A stretch of 40,897 nt of DNA from an uncultured Anaerolineae bacterium (GTDB lineage Bacteria > Chloroflexota > Anaerolineae > Anaerolineales > Villigracilaceae): positions 75,270-116,166 of the forward strand of contig CAILYI010000279.1 of NCBI GenBank assembly GCA_903838415.1, read 5' to 3'. The notes below the pieces were generated by a model, which saw only the letters and a program-made list of their open reading frames with translations, had not been told where the DNA came from and did no database searches. Positions within the stretch are counted from its first letter, which is position 1; every line of letters begins with the position of its first letter. The translations under genes were made by a program, and so were the position numbers. Positions 6,274-13,994 of this stretch are shown here, piece after piece.

Positions 6274-8589
6274 ATGAACACATCTATCATCCCATCCTGG
6301 ACCGGGAAATTAAGCCCCCGTGAGATTGAGATTTTGAATCTCATTTCTACTGGGTTATCGAACCGCGAGATTTCCCAGAATCTCTATCTCTCCCTCGATA
6401 CCATCAAGTGGTACAACAAACATCTTTTTGCCAAACTGGGTGTCAATAATCGCACCCAGGCGCTCAACATGGCGCGCAATTACCGCTTATTGCAATCCCA
6501 AACGGATGCGCACGATGATGCGAAGCCCCAGCCAGGTGGTCAGTTGCCATCCCAGTTGACATCCTATGTAGGACGCGAGTGGGAAATTTCCGAAATCCAG
6601 AACCTGTTTGCGAGATCCCGCCTGGTAACTTTGACGGGAGCAGGCGGGACAGGCAAGACTCGCCTGGCCCTGCAGGTGGCCGAGACGCTTTCTGCCAGTT
6701 TCCCCCATGGAGTCTGGCTGGTGGAATTGGCTTCCACTACCGACCCGACCCAGGTAGTAGAAGCCATTGCTCAGGTATTGAAGGTGACCGGCAGCAGCGA
6801 TATCACGCTCGCCGAGGCTATAAAAAACTACCTGAGCCGCAAGCATATTTTATTGCTCTTGGATAACTTCGAACATCTGTTGGATGCCGCCCCTTTCGTA
6901 ACCGATTTGCTCTCCGCCGCCCCACGACTGGTGGTGCTGGCGACCAGCCGCGAGCGTCTGCGCCTGTATGGCGAGCAGGAATATCCCGTCCGCCCGCTCA
7001 ACCTGCCTGATTTGCACAAAAAGGAGTCCCCACACGATTTATTAGCGTACGAAGCAGTGGATTTGTTCATCCAACGCGCCCGAGCCGCTCAATCAGCCCT
7101 GAATTTTGATGATGAAAATATTATTGCCGCCGCCCGTATCTGCATCCGTCTCGATGGGCTGCCCCTCGCAATTGAACTGGCTGCTTCGCAAGTAAAAATC
7201 TACCCACCCATTCTGCTGGCACAGCGCCTCGCACAAAGTCAGGAAAGTCTGCCCGATGGGCCGCGCGACCTGCCCGCCCGCCAGCGCACCTTGCGCGCGA
7301 CCATCGCATGGAGTTACAACCTGCTGAACCAGTCTGAAAAAAGCCTGATGACACGCATGGCTGTTTTCAGCGGTGGAGGCATACTCGAGGCTATCCGGTA
7401 CATTTGTGCTTTTGACTTGCGCGGTAACATTGTTGCGGTACTATCCTCGCTAGTGGATAAAAACCTTCTTTTTGTTCGAGAAGGCCCGGAGGGCGAGCCC
7501 CGCTTCAGCATGCTGCAGACCATCCACGAGTTTGCATCGCAACTTTTACAAGCAGGCGGTGAGTCCGAAGTGATTCACCAGCGTCTGGTGGCTTATTTCG
7601 TAGATATGGCAGACCAATATAAACAGGAGATCCACGGCCCGCGGCAAATGTTTTGGAACAGACGGTTGCAATCTGAACGCGGTAACTTGAACACTGTCTT
7701 GAACCGGTCCCTGGCTGAAGCGAAGCCTGTCGAGGGGTTGCGCCTGATTGCCGGACTGACCGAACATTGGTTTATGAATGGCACTATCGAAGATTTTCGT
7801 TGGGCGGAGGTTGCTCTCGAAAAGACAGAGCAGGTTTCGCTTAATTTACGCGCGGCGGTCTTCCAGACCATCGGTTGGTTTTATTTTTATTTGGGTAAGC
7901 GCTCGCGCGCCAGAAAATTATTACGAGATTCCATTGATTTATTTCAACAAATTGGTGATGATCACAATGCCGCCTGGTCCATGTCTTATCTGAGCGCAGC
8001 ACTTTTTGAGGGTATCGACCATCTTGAGGCTTGTGTTAGCCTGGCCAGGCAGAGCCTGGAAATTTTTCGTCGTTATGCTGATAAACCGGGCATCGCAAAA
8101 TCCCTGACTTCCTTGGGCGAGTTAGCGCGTATAAAAGGAGATTTGGAGACTGCCAAAACCTGCTACACAGAAAGTCTTGCATATTCACAACAAACTGGCG
8201 AGCGCTTTCGCGATTCAGTGCAGTATAACAACCTGAGTTTTGTTGCTTTTCGCCAGGGAAAATATCACCAGGCTGTGGAGTATAGCCTGCAAGGCTTGAA
8301 AATCATGTTGGAAATGGATATTCCCGAAGCATCAGCCTTTCTTTTCAGTCTGGCGGGACCATTATCAGTTTTGGGAAACCCGGAAAAGGCTGCTCGCCTA
8401 TTAGGTGCAGCACAGGCGCAGTTGGATACCGCTGGTGTTGAATTGCAGTCAGCTGACCTGCAGGATGCCCAGTCCATAACAGCTGCCACACGCCAAACCC
8501 TGGGCGATGTGGTCTTTCAACATGCCTGGCAGGCAGGCTATAACATGACTACCAGGCAGGCGATTGTATATGCACTTGAGCTGGTTTAA
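6274..8589 (+). CDS. LuxR-type HTH / NB-ARC-like ATPase / TPR transcriptional regulator
   Basis: A 771-residue cytoplasmic regulator. Residues 11-70 are a LuxR-type helix-turn-helix (LSPREIEILNLISTGLSNRE, then KLGVNNRTQAL). Residues 95-400 are a STAND/NB-ARC-type nucleotide switch with Walker A GAGGTGKTR (122-130), Walker B ILLLLDNFEH (192-201) and a sensor-like TSRERLR (224-230), followed by a winged-helix part (LPLAIELAA). Residues about 450-740 contain TPR-like repeats that should bind an effector or partner. Unlike the well-known LAL regulators (MalT type), the DNA-binding domain is at the N-terminus. GAGG lies 11 bases before the ATG. It is divergent from the lipoprotein gene, a likely target. 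Confidence 0.88.
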   Translation: MNTSIIPSWTGKLSPREIEILNLISTGLSNREISQNLYLSLDTIKWYNKHLFAKLGVNNRTQALNMARNYRLLQSQTDAHDDAKPQPGGQLPSQLTSYVGREWEISEIQNLFARSRLVTLTGAGGTGKTRLALQVAETLSASFPHGVWLVELASTTDPTQVVEAIAQVLKVTGSSDITLAEAIKNYLSRKHILLLLDNFEHLLDAAPFVTDLLSAAPRLVVLATSRERLRLYGEQEYPVRPLNLPDLHKKESPHDLLAYEAVDLFIQRARAAQSALNFDDENIIAAARICIRLDGLPLAIELAASQVKIYPPILLAQRLAQSQESLPDGPRDLPARQRTLRATIAWSYNLLNQSEKSLMTRMAVFSGGGILEAIRYICAFDLRGNIVAVLSSLVDKNLLFVREGPEGEPRFSMLQTIHEFASQLLQAGGESEVIHQRLVAYFVDMADQYKQEIHGPRQMFWNRRLQSERGNLNTVLNRSLAEAKPVEGLRLIAGLTEHWFMNGTIEDFRWAEVALEKTEQVSLNLRAAVFQTIGWFYFYLGKRSRARKLLRDSIDLFQQIGDDHNAAWSMSYLSAALFEGIDHLEACVSLARQSLEIFRRYADKPGIAKSLTSLGELARIKGDLETAKTCYTESLAYSQQTGERFRDSVQYNNLSFVAFRQGKYHQAVEYSLQGLKIMLEMDIPEASAFLFSLAGPLSVLGNPEKAARLLGAAQAQLDTAGVELQSADLQDAQSITAATRQTLGDVVFQHAWQAGYNMTTRQAIVYALELV

Positions 8590-8630
8590 TTGTTCTTCGT
8601 GATAAAACTCCGACACAGCTAAAATCCGCG

Positions 8631-8665
8631 GTGACCATCATGTATTCTTTGAAGGTCACTTTTCA
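8631..8665 (+). terminator. Weak terminator candidate after the LuxR-type gene
   Basis: A 6-bp stem GTGACC/GGTCAC (8631-8636, 8654-8659) with a 17-base loop is followed by TTTTCATT. It stands 42 bases after the stop codon. The short stem and long loop make this only a possible terminator. The rest of 8590-8766 shows no gene. Confidence 0.3.
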
Positions 8666-8766
8666 TTATTCATACCCTTATTGAATCACTCCATGCGTAA
8701 GGCGTCCACAAAAGTCTTTCACCACTAGGCACCCCCTGCTGGGTGTGCACAAGCAAAATTCCCATC

Positions 8767-9120
8767 CTACAGCGAGGGGTTTGCTTGGCTAGAAACATAA
8801 TAATTCCACTCGATAATGCCGCTTTGGCCCACGTTCAGCCCGGTATGGATGCAGGTGGTGAGGCAGGAAGTGGTTGAGGGAAATTGAGAAGTCAGCTTAT
8901 CGACAGATCCGCTGCGGGTAAAGCGATCTAGAAAAGGATGGGCGCCAAACTTCTCGAAGTGTCGCCAGCCAAAGCCATCGACAAAGCCCAGGATGATATT
9001 GTCATAATCCCCTTGAAATTGCGGGCAGGGTTTTTGGCAGTTGAAACTGGCCTGGATGGCGGCGGGCAGCCCGGCGAAACCGCCGGAGTCGTAGCGTGGC
9101 TTGACGAAGAATGGGTTCAT
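8767..9120 (-). pseudogene. Truncated second copy of the NPP-like phosphodiesterase gene
   Basis: From the ATG at 9120 the frame encodes 117 residues: the first 108 match the protein at 1506-2708 closely (including VDGFGW and FPSTTSC), then similarity stops and nine unrelated residues (VSSQANPSL) lead to a stop. All C-terminal metal ligands (SHDYG, ADHG, HHGG) are missing, so it cannot be an active hydrolase. The His of TTSCHTT is Leu here and Cys replaces two residues near position 28-31. The frame has not been broken, which points to recent truncation, or to a product that is still tolerated. It faces the plus-strand TyrA-like gene and may keep the ancestral upstream region of this gene family. 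Confidence 0.85.
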
Positions 9121-9123
9121 GGG
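8798..9123 (-). repeat. Right copy of 326-bp direct repeat (5' part of NPP-like gene)
   Basis: Gap-free partner of 2386-2711. Both copies have the same orientation, so recombination between them would delete the 6.4 kb in between and leave one intact NPP-like gene. Confidence 0.9.
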
Positions 9124-9287
9124 CAGATTTGGGTCCTTTTCAGCTACAAAAGGTGGTCTGAGCTTACAGAAATGCAATTGTCGTACAAGCGTAGGGGAAA
9201 CGTAGGTTAAGCGTCAAGTATAGAAAACGCGTTGGTGATAAATTAGTGACAGTAAGGTGATTTCTCTTCTTCTCCTCCTTTTCAAAG

Positions 9288-9316
9288 GAGAGCCGGGGTC
9301 GGCGTCCCCGGCTCTC
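9288..9316 (+). promoter_or_regulatory. Strong GC hairpin upstream of the TyrA-like gene
   Basis: An 11-bp perfect stem (GAGAGCCGGGG at 9288-9298 with 9306-9316, 7-base loop) ends 67 bases before the ATG. There is no T-run on the plus strand; on the minus strand it is followed by CTTTTGAAAAGG-like sequence. It lies just upstream of the TATAAT at 9340, so it is more likely a terminator for transcription entering from either side, or a leader element, than a riboswitch. Confidence 0.4.
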
Positions 9317-9339
9317 TCGATTCTACCGCCTGAAGGCAG

Positions 9340-9345
9340 TATAAT
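9340..9345 (+). promoter_or_regulatory. Candidate -10 box of the TyrA-like gene
   Basis: A perfect TATAAT lies 38 bases before the ATG at 9383. The region 17 bases further upstream (TCGATT) is a poor -35 match, so the call rests on the -10 alone. Confidence 0.4.
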
Positions 9346-9382
9346 TACCACGCTGAAATTGATCATAAAATCAGGAGCAACT

Positions 9383-10363
9383 ATGACCGTCCAGATTACC
9401 GTCATCGGCCTTGGGCAAATCGGCACGTCCATTGGCCTTGCGTTAGCCTCGCACCCCGAGCGGATTAAACGGGTTGGCTATGACCGCGCGCTTGAAATCC
9501 AGAACAAAGCCAAAAGCCTGGGCGCTTTTGATGAAGTTAAATTTAACCTGCCCGCCGCGATTGAAGGCGCAGACGTGGTGCTGCTGTGCATCCCGCTCGA
9601 TCAGGTGGAAGAAACCCTGAAACTGATCGCCCCCGATTTGCGCGCCGATGCGGTCGTGATGGATTTTTCCCCGCAAAAAACGATGGCGCAAAAATGGTTT
9701 GAACAGCACGTCCCGGCCGGTCGCCATTATCTCGGCCTCGTTCCGGCCATCAATCCGCAGCTTTTGGAAGAACCGGGCAGCGGGATAGATGCGGCGCGCG
9801 CTGATCTATTTGAAAAGGCCACGGTCGGGATTGCCGCTCCGTCGGCGACGCCTGGCGAGGCGCTGAAACTGGCTGACGACATCATCAGCTTGCTCGGCGG
9901 GAAAACAATCTTCCTGGATATGCTCGAAGCTGACGGTATGATGATGACGGCGCACCTTTTACCCCAGCTGATGGCTGTCGCCTTGTTGAATGCGACGGTG
10001 GGTCAGCCAGGTTGGACGGAAGCCCGCCGTTTTGCCGGACGTCCCTTTGTCCTGTCCACCGCTTCGATTGACGGCGACACGCTGGAATCTTTGAAACAAA
10101 CGCTGTTGAACAATCCCGTTGGCGCAGATCATGCCCTGGAAATGGCGATTGGCGCGTTAACTCACCTGCGCGAAGCCGTCAAAAATGGCGACCAGGCCGA
10201 CCTGGAGAAACGTCTGCGCCTGGCGTATGATGACCGCGAAAAATGGCTGAACGAGCGTCATCGCGCCGAGTGGAATGTGGATATCGAAAAGAAGAATATG
10301 CCCAAAGCCGGAGATGCGCTCAAACGCATTTTTATGGGCGAGAGACCCAAGAACAAGAAATAA
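9383..10363 (+). CDS. Prephenate/arogenate dehydrogenase-family (TyrA-like) NAD(P)-binding protein
   Basis: A 326-residue cytoplasmic dehydrogenase. The N-terminus TVQITVIGLGQIGTSIGLAL has the Rossmann GxGxxG turn (residues 10-15); the second half is all-helical, with ADGMMMTAHLLPQLMAVALLN typical of the prephenate dehydrogenase dimer domain. The family oxidatively decarboxylates prephenate or arogenate for tyrosine synthesis. No aromatic-pathway genes are nearby and the family includes relatives with other substrates, so the symbol is left open. The ATG at 9383 is chosen since AGGAG lies 6 bases upstream; an in-frame ATG at 9257 would put the promoter and hairpin inside the gene. Confidence 0.85.
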   Translation: MTVQITVIGLGQIGTSIGLALASHPERIKRVGYDRALEIQNKAKSLGAFDEVKFNLPAAIEGADVVLLCIPLDQVEETLKLIAPDLRADAVVMDFSPQKTMAQKWFEQHVPAGRHYLGLVPAINPQLLEEPGSGIDAARADLFEKATVGIAAPSATPGEALKLADDIISLLGGKTIFLDMLEADGMMMTAHLLPQLMAVALLNATVGQPGWTEARRFAGRPFVLSTASIDGDTLESLKQTLLNNPVGADHALEMAIGALTHLREAVKNGDQADLEKRLRLAYDDREKWLNERHRAEWNVDIEKKNMPKAGDALKRIFMGERPKNKK

Positions 10364-10387
10364 AGCGGACGGTTCAAACCTGCAACC

Positions 10388-10642
10388 ATGCCCTTTTTCT
10401 GCTACATTCTCGAATGTGCCGACGGAACCTTTTATACTGGCTGGACGACAGATCCGCCGCGGCGCGAAAAGCAACATAATGCCGGGACGGGCGCGCGTTA
10501 TACCAGTACGCGCCGCCCGGTGAAAATGATATACATCGAAGAACAACCCGATAAAATCACTGCGTTAAAGCGCGAATTGGCCATCAAACGCCTGCCGCGC
10601 AAACGCAAAGCACAACTGATCAATTCGCAATTAAAACAGTAA
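10388..10642 (+). CDS. GIY-YIG domain protein (UPF0213/YhbQ-like)
   Basis: An 84-residue single-domain protein of the GIY-YIG nuclease fold. It has the variant motif pair CYILECADGTFYTGWT (5-20), the family Arg in DPPRREKQHN (22-31), then GARYTSTRRPV, IEEQPDK with the catalytic-type Glu, and IKRLPRKRKAQLI at the C-terminus. Members of this small family (YhbQ type) are linked to DNA-end or nucleic acid processing, but their role is not well established. It follows the TyrA-like gene by 24 bases and is likely cotranscribed; a strong terminator begins before its stop codon. Confidence 0.92.
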   Translation: MPFFCYILECADGTFYTGWTTDPPRREKQHNAGTGARYTSTRRPVKMIYIEEQPDKITALKRELAIKRLPRKRKAQLINSQLKQ

Positions 10643-10673
10643 GGGCGCAGCATCGCTGCGCCCTTACTGTTTT
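10633..10673. terminator. Bidirectional terminator between GIY-YIG gene and gdh
   Basis: A perfect 18-bp inverted repeat (10633-10650 and 10656-10673, 5-base loop) begins with AAAA and ends with TTTT, so it gives a GC-rich stem with a T-tract on both strands. It serves the plus-strand GIY-YIG gene (whose last codons it overlaps) and the convergent minus-strand dehydrogenase gene. Confidence 0.9.
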
Positions 10674-10687
10674 GTTCTGGGGGAAAC

Positions 10688-11974
10688 TTAGATCCAGCCG
10701 CGCAACTGCATGGCTTTCACAACGCGATCGATGGCAACCATGTAAGCCGCCTCGCGCATGTAGACTTTTTCCTTCAGGCTCATATCGAGAACGGCATGGA
10801 AGGCAGAAGTCATCTTGGTGTCGAGTTTTTCCAGCACTTCTTGCTTTGTCCAGTAGAAGTTCATGTCGTTCTGGACAGATTCGAAGTAGGAAGTTGTCAC
10901 GCCGCCCGCGTTGCACAGGAAGTCCGGGATGTTGAAGATATTGTTGGCCTTGAAGAAGTCGTCCGCTTCGGGTGTGCAGGGGCCATTGGCGCCTTCAGCC
11001 ACGATCTTGACGCGGTTGTGCATCTTCTTGACGGTATCGCCGTTGACGTGGCCTTCGATGGCGGCCGGGATGAGCACATCACATTCCTTCTCAATCCACT
11101 TTTCGCCATCTTCCATGACATACCCGGCATCCTTGGCTTTTTTCTGATCAATCGTGCCGTACTGGTCAACGATGGTCAGCAGGAAGCGCGGATTGACGCC
11201 GTCTTTGTGGCTGTAGGTGTAGGAGGTCTTGTCGTTGCGATCCCAGCAGGAAACGCAGGCGATTTTTCCGCCCAACATTTCCACAAAGCCGATGGCCGCA
11301 TACTGGCTGACGTTGCCGAAGCCTTCGAGCGCCGCCACTGATTTGGTGGGGTCGAGCTTGAGATGCTTCATCGCTTCGCGCACGGTATAGATGACGCCGT
11401 AGCCGGTGGCTTCGGTGCGGCCTTCAGATCCGCCGCCGCCCAGGGGTTTTCCGGTGAACACGCCAGGCGTGTACTGCCCGACGAGTTTGGAATACTCATC
11501 CATCATCCAGCCCATCATCTGTGGGGTGGTTCCAACATCCGGGGCCGGAACATCCTGGCGTGGCCCGATGTTTTTCCACATATTCCCGACCCAACCACGG
11601 CACAGGCGTTCTTTTTCGGGGGTGGTGATTGACGACGGGTCGACAATAATGCCGCCCTTGCCACCGCCCAGCGGGATATCGGCCACGGCGCATTTCCAGG
11701 TCATCCAGGTGGCCAGGGCGCGCACAGTGTCGAAGGTCTCATTCGGGTGAAAACGGATACCACCCTTATTGGGGCCGCGCGCATCATTGTGTTGTACGCG
11801 ATAACCCTGGAAAACGCGCAGGGAACCATCATCCATACGCACCGGAATGCGGAAGCTATACTCACGCATCGGCCAGCGTAGGACTTCGGAAATCTGGGGG
11901 TCCAAGTTGAGCAGTTTGGCGACGCCGTCAAACTGCTTCTGGGCCATTTCAAACGCATTGATTTGTCCAGCCAT
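10688..11974 (-). CDS. gdhA: Glutamate dehydrogenase (Glu/Leu/Phe/Val family)
   Basis: A 428-residue cytoplasmic enzyme interconverting glutamate and 2-oxoglutarate plus ammonia. The substrate domain shows GPNKGGIRFHP and the catalytic-lysine motif PLGGGKGGIIVDP (about 108-120); the nucleotide domain has GFGNVSQYAAIGFVEMLGG (about 227-245). Length is the usual one for hexameric bacterial and archaeal GDH of about 420 residues. AGGAG lies 7 bases before the ATG at 11974. A terminator hairpin lies only 45 bases upstream of the start, so either its own promoter is squeezed into 11975-12018 or read-through from upstream is attenuated. Coenzyme choice cannot be told by eye. Confidence 0.95.
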   Translation of the reverse strand: MAGQINAFEMAQKQFDGVAKLLNLDPQISEVLRWPMREYSFRIPVRMDDGSLRVFQGYRVQHNDARGPNKGGIRFHPNETFDTVRALATWMTWKCAVADIPLGGGKGGIIVDPSSITTPEKERLCRGWVGNMWKNIGPRQDVPAPDVGTTPQMMGWMMDEYSKLVGQYTPGVFTGKPLGGGGSEGRTEATGYGVIYTVREAMKHLKLDPTKSVAALEGFGNVSQYAAIGFVEMLGGKIACVSCWDRNDKTSYTYSHKDGVNPRFLLTIVDQYGTIDQKKAKDAGYVMEDGEKWIEKECDVLIPAAIEGHVNGDTVKKMHNRVKIVAEGANGPCTPEADDFFKANNIFNIPDFLCNAGGVTTSYFESVQNDMNFYWTKQEVLEKLDTKMTSAFHAVLDMSLKEKVYMREAAYMVAIDRVVKAMQLRGWI

Positions 11975-12011
11975 GCTTTTCTCCTATTGATAGGTGACTG
12001 AGATTTATAAA

Positions 12012-12047
12012 AAAATATAAGCGGGCATCCGGATCGGATGCCCGCTT
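12012..12047 (-). terminator. Terminator/attenuator-like hairpin upstream of gdh
   Basis: A 13-bp stem (12019-12031 with 12035-12047, 3-base loop) with GC core GCGGGCATCCG is followed on the minus strand by TATATTTTTTTA. On the plus strand it also ends in CTTTTTA. It should end the gatB transcription unit; being inside the leader region of gdh, it could also act as an attenuator. Confidence 0.75.
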
Positions 12048-12188
12048 TTTAGTGTGTTATGGCCTGCACGTAGATCATATGGGTAAGTCACCTTTTTGGT
12101 CGTGCCCATTAAGGTTAACCGAAATCAAGGGCAAAGTCAATATGATGGTCATCATGTCAAAAGTCATGGATTGTCGGACAAATTGCTT

Positions 12189-12461
12189 TTACAGTGTAAT
12201 AAGTTTCGCCGCCTGCTTTTGTTGAATGTATTGTGCGTACCTGTTACCGGGCGGGCATGGGTCGCAACCCAGGCAGCTGTGCATTTCCTGGCGCGGCACT
12301 TTGTACGTATCGAGCAAGGGCTGGCTCTCCGCTCCTGCGTCCAATCGCAATCGCGCCACCAGCCCCAGGAAGCACTCACAAGTCAGGCAGGGGTCGTGTG
12401 GAAAACTCGCCACAGTTTCATGAAGAACGGTTTCCACTTCGGTCAGGGTCAGGTTGGGCAT
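12189..12461 (-). CDS. Small Cys-rich protein of unknown function
   Basis: A 90-residue soluble protein directly after gatB (4 bases between the stop and this ATG), so translation is probably coupled. Seven cysteines are grouped as CLTCEC (about residues 25-30) and CLGCDPC (about 63-69), the second followed by PPGNRYAQYI. Such CxxC pairs usually bind zinc or an Fe-S cluster. I do not recognise a named family. The ordered Cys pattern and the fit to the operon argue that it is a real gene; the start has only a weak GAAG Shine-Dalgarno sequence. After its stop, 12048-12188 holds no gene that I can see. Confidence 0.7.
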   Translation of the reverse strand: MPNLTLTEVETVLHETVASFPHDPCLTCECFLGLVARLRLDAGAESQPLLDTYKVPRQEMHSCLGCDPCPPGNRYAQYIQQKQAAKLITL

Positions 12462-12465
12462 GATC

Positions 12466-13914
12466 TTACTTCAGCTGCTTTTCCAGCTCGGCGCGTACCA
12501 CCTGCGGGTTGGCCTTGCCGCCCGCCTTGCGCATCACCTGTCCAAACAGGAAATTCGCCACGGTGAGTTTGCCCGCCTGATAGCTTGCCACTTCGCCAGA
12601 ATTTTCGGCCAGAGTCTCAGCCACAATTTTTGCGATAAAGCCTGTATCCGAAACCTGCGTCAAACCTTTTTTAGCGACAATTTCAGCCGCGGGTTTGCCA
12701 GTGGCAAACATCTCAGCCAGCACCGCTTTTCCAGTATTCTGATTAATTTGTCCGTCGCTGATTAACTTGAGCAAGTCAGCCAGTTCTTTTGGATGAACCT
12801 TGGCGGAATCGAATCCCGTTCCCGCCGCATTCATCAAGGAAAAGAGCTCTCCCGTTACCCAGGCAAAAACCGTGCGGACTCCGCTGTCACTTGCCTTCAG
12901 AACCGATTCGAAGTACTCGCCCGCGGCTTTTTCTGACGCCAACTGCCAGGACTCAGCGAGACTGAGGCCAAAATCCTGCGCGAAGCGCCGCCTGCGCGCC
13001 CAGGGCAATTCAGGCAGCGCAAAGCGGACATCATCCATCCAATGTTTACTCACCACCAGAGGAGGCAAATCCGGTTCGGGGAAATAGCGGTAATCGTGGG
13101 CGTCTTCCTTTGAGCGCTGGCTGAAGGTGGCCTGTTTGACCTCATCCCAGCCGGCGGTTTCCTGCGCCACTTTTCCGCCCGCCTCCAACAGTTCAATCTG
13201 ACGGTTAATTTCATACGCCACACCGCGTTCCAGGGCTTTGAAAGAATTCAAATTCTTAATTTCGACTTTTGTGCCGAGTTCTTCCTGTCCCAATGGGCGC
13301 ACGGAGATGTTGGGCTCGATGCGCATCACGCCTTTTTCCAGGTCTCCGCTGTTGACGCCCAGGTAACGCACCAGCGCGCGCAGCGATTCAGCGTAGGCGC
13401 GCACTTCCTCGGCCGAGTGGAAATCTGGTTCAGTCACAATTTCCAGCAGAGCGACTCCGGCGCGATTGAGATCCACCAGGCTGTAAGGGCGGCCCGACCC
13501 GGAAGGTTCGACATGCGTCAGCTTGCCGGTATCTTCCTCCAAATGCACCCGGCGAATCCGGATAACCTTTTCACCTCTGGCTGTGACCAGGGTGATGGTG
13601 CCATGTTCGCCCAACGGCTGCTCATATTGCGTGATCTGGTAGCCTTTCGGCAGGTCGGGATAAAAATAATTTTTGCGCGCAAAAATGCTGATCGGCGCGA
13701 TGGTACATTCGAGCGCCGTCGCCACGCGCAAGGCAAATTCCACCGCCTGGCCGTTGATCACGGGCAGCGTGCCGGGGTGCCCTGCGCAAACCGGGCAGAC
13801 CGCGGTGTTGGGCGCCGCGTTGGTAGAATCCACCACTGGGCAGGCGCAAAACATCTTCGATTTTGTCAGCATTTCAACGTGGACTTCAAGGCCAATGACG
13901 GGTTCGTATTGCAT
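12466..13914 (-). CDS. gatB: Asp-tRNA(Asn)/Glu-tRNA(Gln) amidotransferase subunit B
   Basis: A 482-residue cytoplasmic subunit that binds the mischarged tRNA and, with GatA and GatC, turns Glu-tRNA(Gln) or Asp-tRNA(Asn) into the amidated form. It begins [41 protein letters not shown] (18-38) is the zinc-site region, and [20 protein letters not shown] is the hallmark kinase-like ammonia/ATP region. The C-terminal YqeY-like tail ends [19 protein letters not shown]. Length is normal. gatA and gatC are not adjacent; the enoyl-CoA hydratase gene lies 80 bases upstream and the Cys-rich gene follows. Confidence 0.97.
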   Translation of the reverse strand: MQYEPVIGLEVHVEMLTKSKMFCACPVVDSTNAAPNTAVCPVCAGHPGTLPVINGQAVEFALRVATALECTIAPISIFARKNYFYPDLPKGYQITQYEQPLGEHGTITLVTARGEKVIRIRRVHLEEDTGKLTHVEPSGSGRPYSLVDLNRAGVALLEIVTEPDFHSAEEVRAYAESLRALVRYLGVNSGDLEKGVMRIEPNISVRPLGQEELGTKVEIKNLNSFKALERGVAYEINRQIELLEAGGKVAQETAGWDEVKQATFSQRSKEDAHDYRYFPEPDLPPLVVSKHWMDDVRFALPELPWARRRRFAQDFGLSLAESWQLASEKAAGEYFESVLKASDSGVRTVFAWVTGELFSLMNAAGTGFDSAKVHPKELADLLKLISDGQINQNTGKAVLAEMFATGKPAAEIVAKKGLTQVSDTGFIAKIVAETLAENSGEVASYQAGKLTVANFLFGQVMRKAGGKANPQVVRAELEKQLK

Positions 13915-13994
13915 AGTTCATTCCAGTTCACGACAATATTAACGAAGCAGGCAGCAGGGCTGGCTCGCTTCGTGCGGGATATTCCGTTAGGGTG

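Noticed and set aside
8750..8787. 8-bp inverted repeat CAAGCAAA/TTTGCTTG next to the truncated gene
   Set aside because: Loop of 22 bases, no T-run in a useful place and no promoter overlap; likely chance, although it lies at the edge of the insert-like block.
2712..8797. Transposon or integron explanation for the insert-like block
   Set aside because: No transposase or integrase, no terminal inverted repeats, no short target duplication and no tRNA gene at the edges; the only boundary feature is the long gene-derived direct repeat.
12096..12566. Plus-strand open frame of 156 codons crossing the end of gatB
   Set aside because: It overlaps the gatB 3' end and the Cys-rich gene on the other strand, has no Shine-Dalgarno sequence and no recognisable motif.
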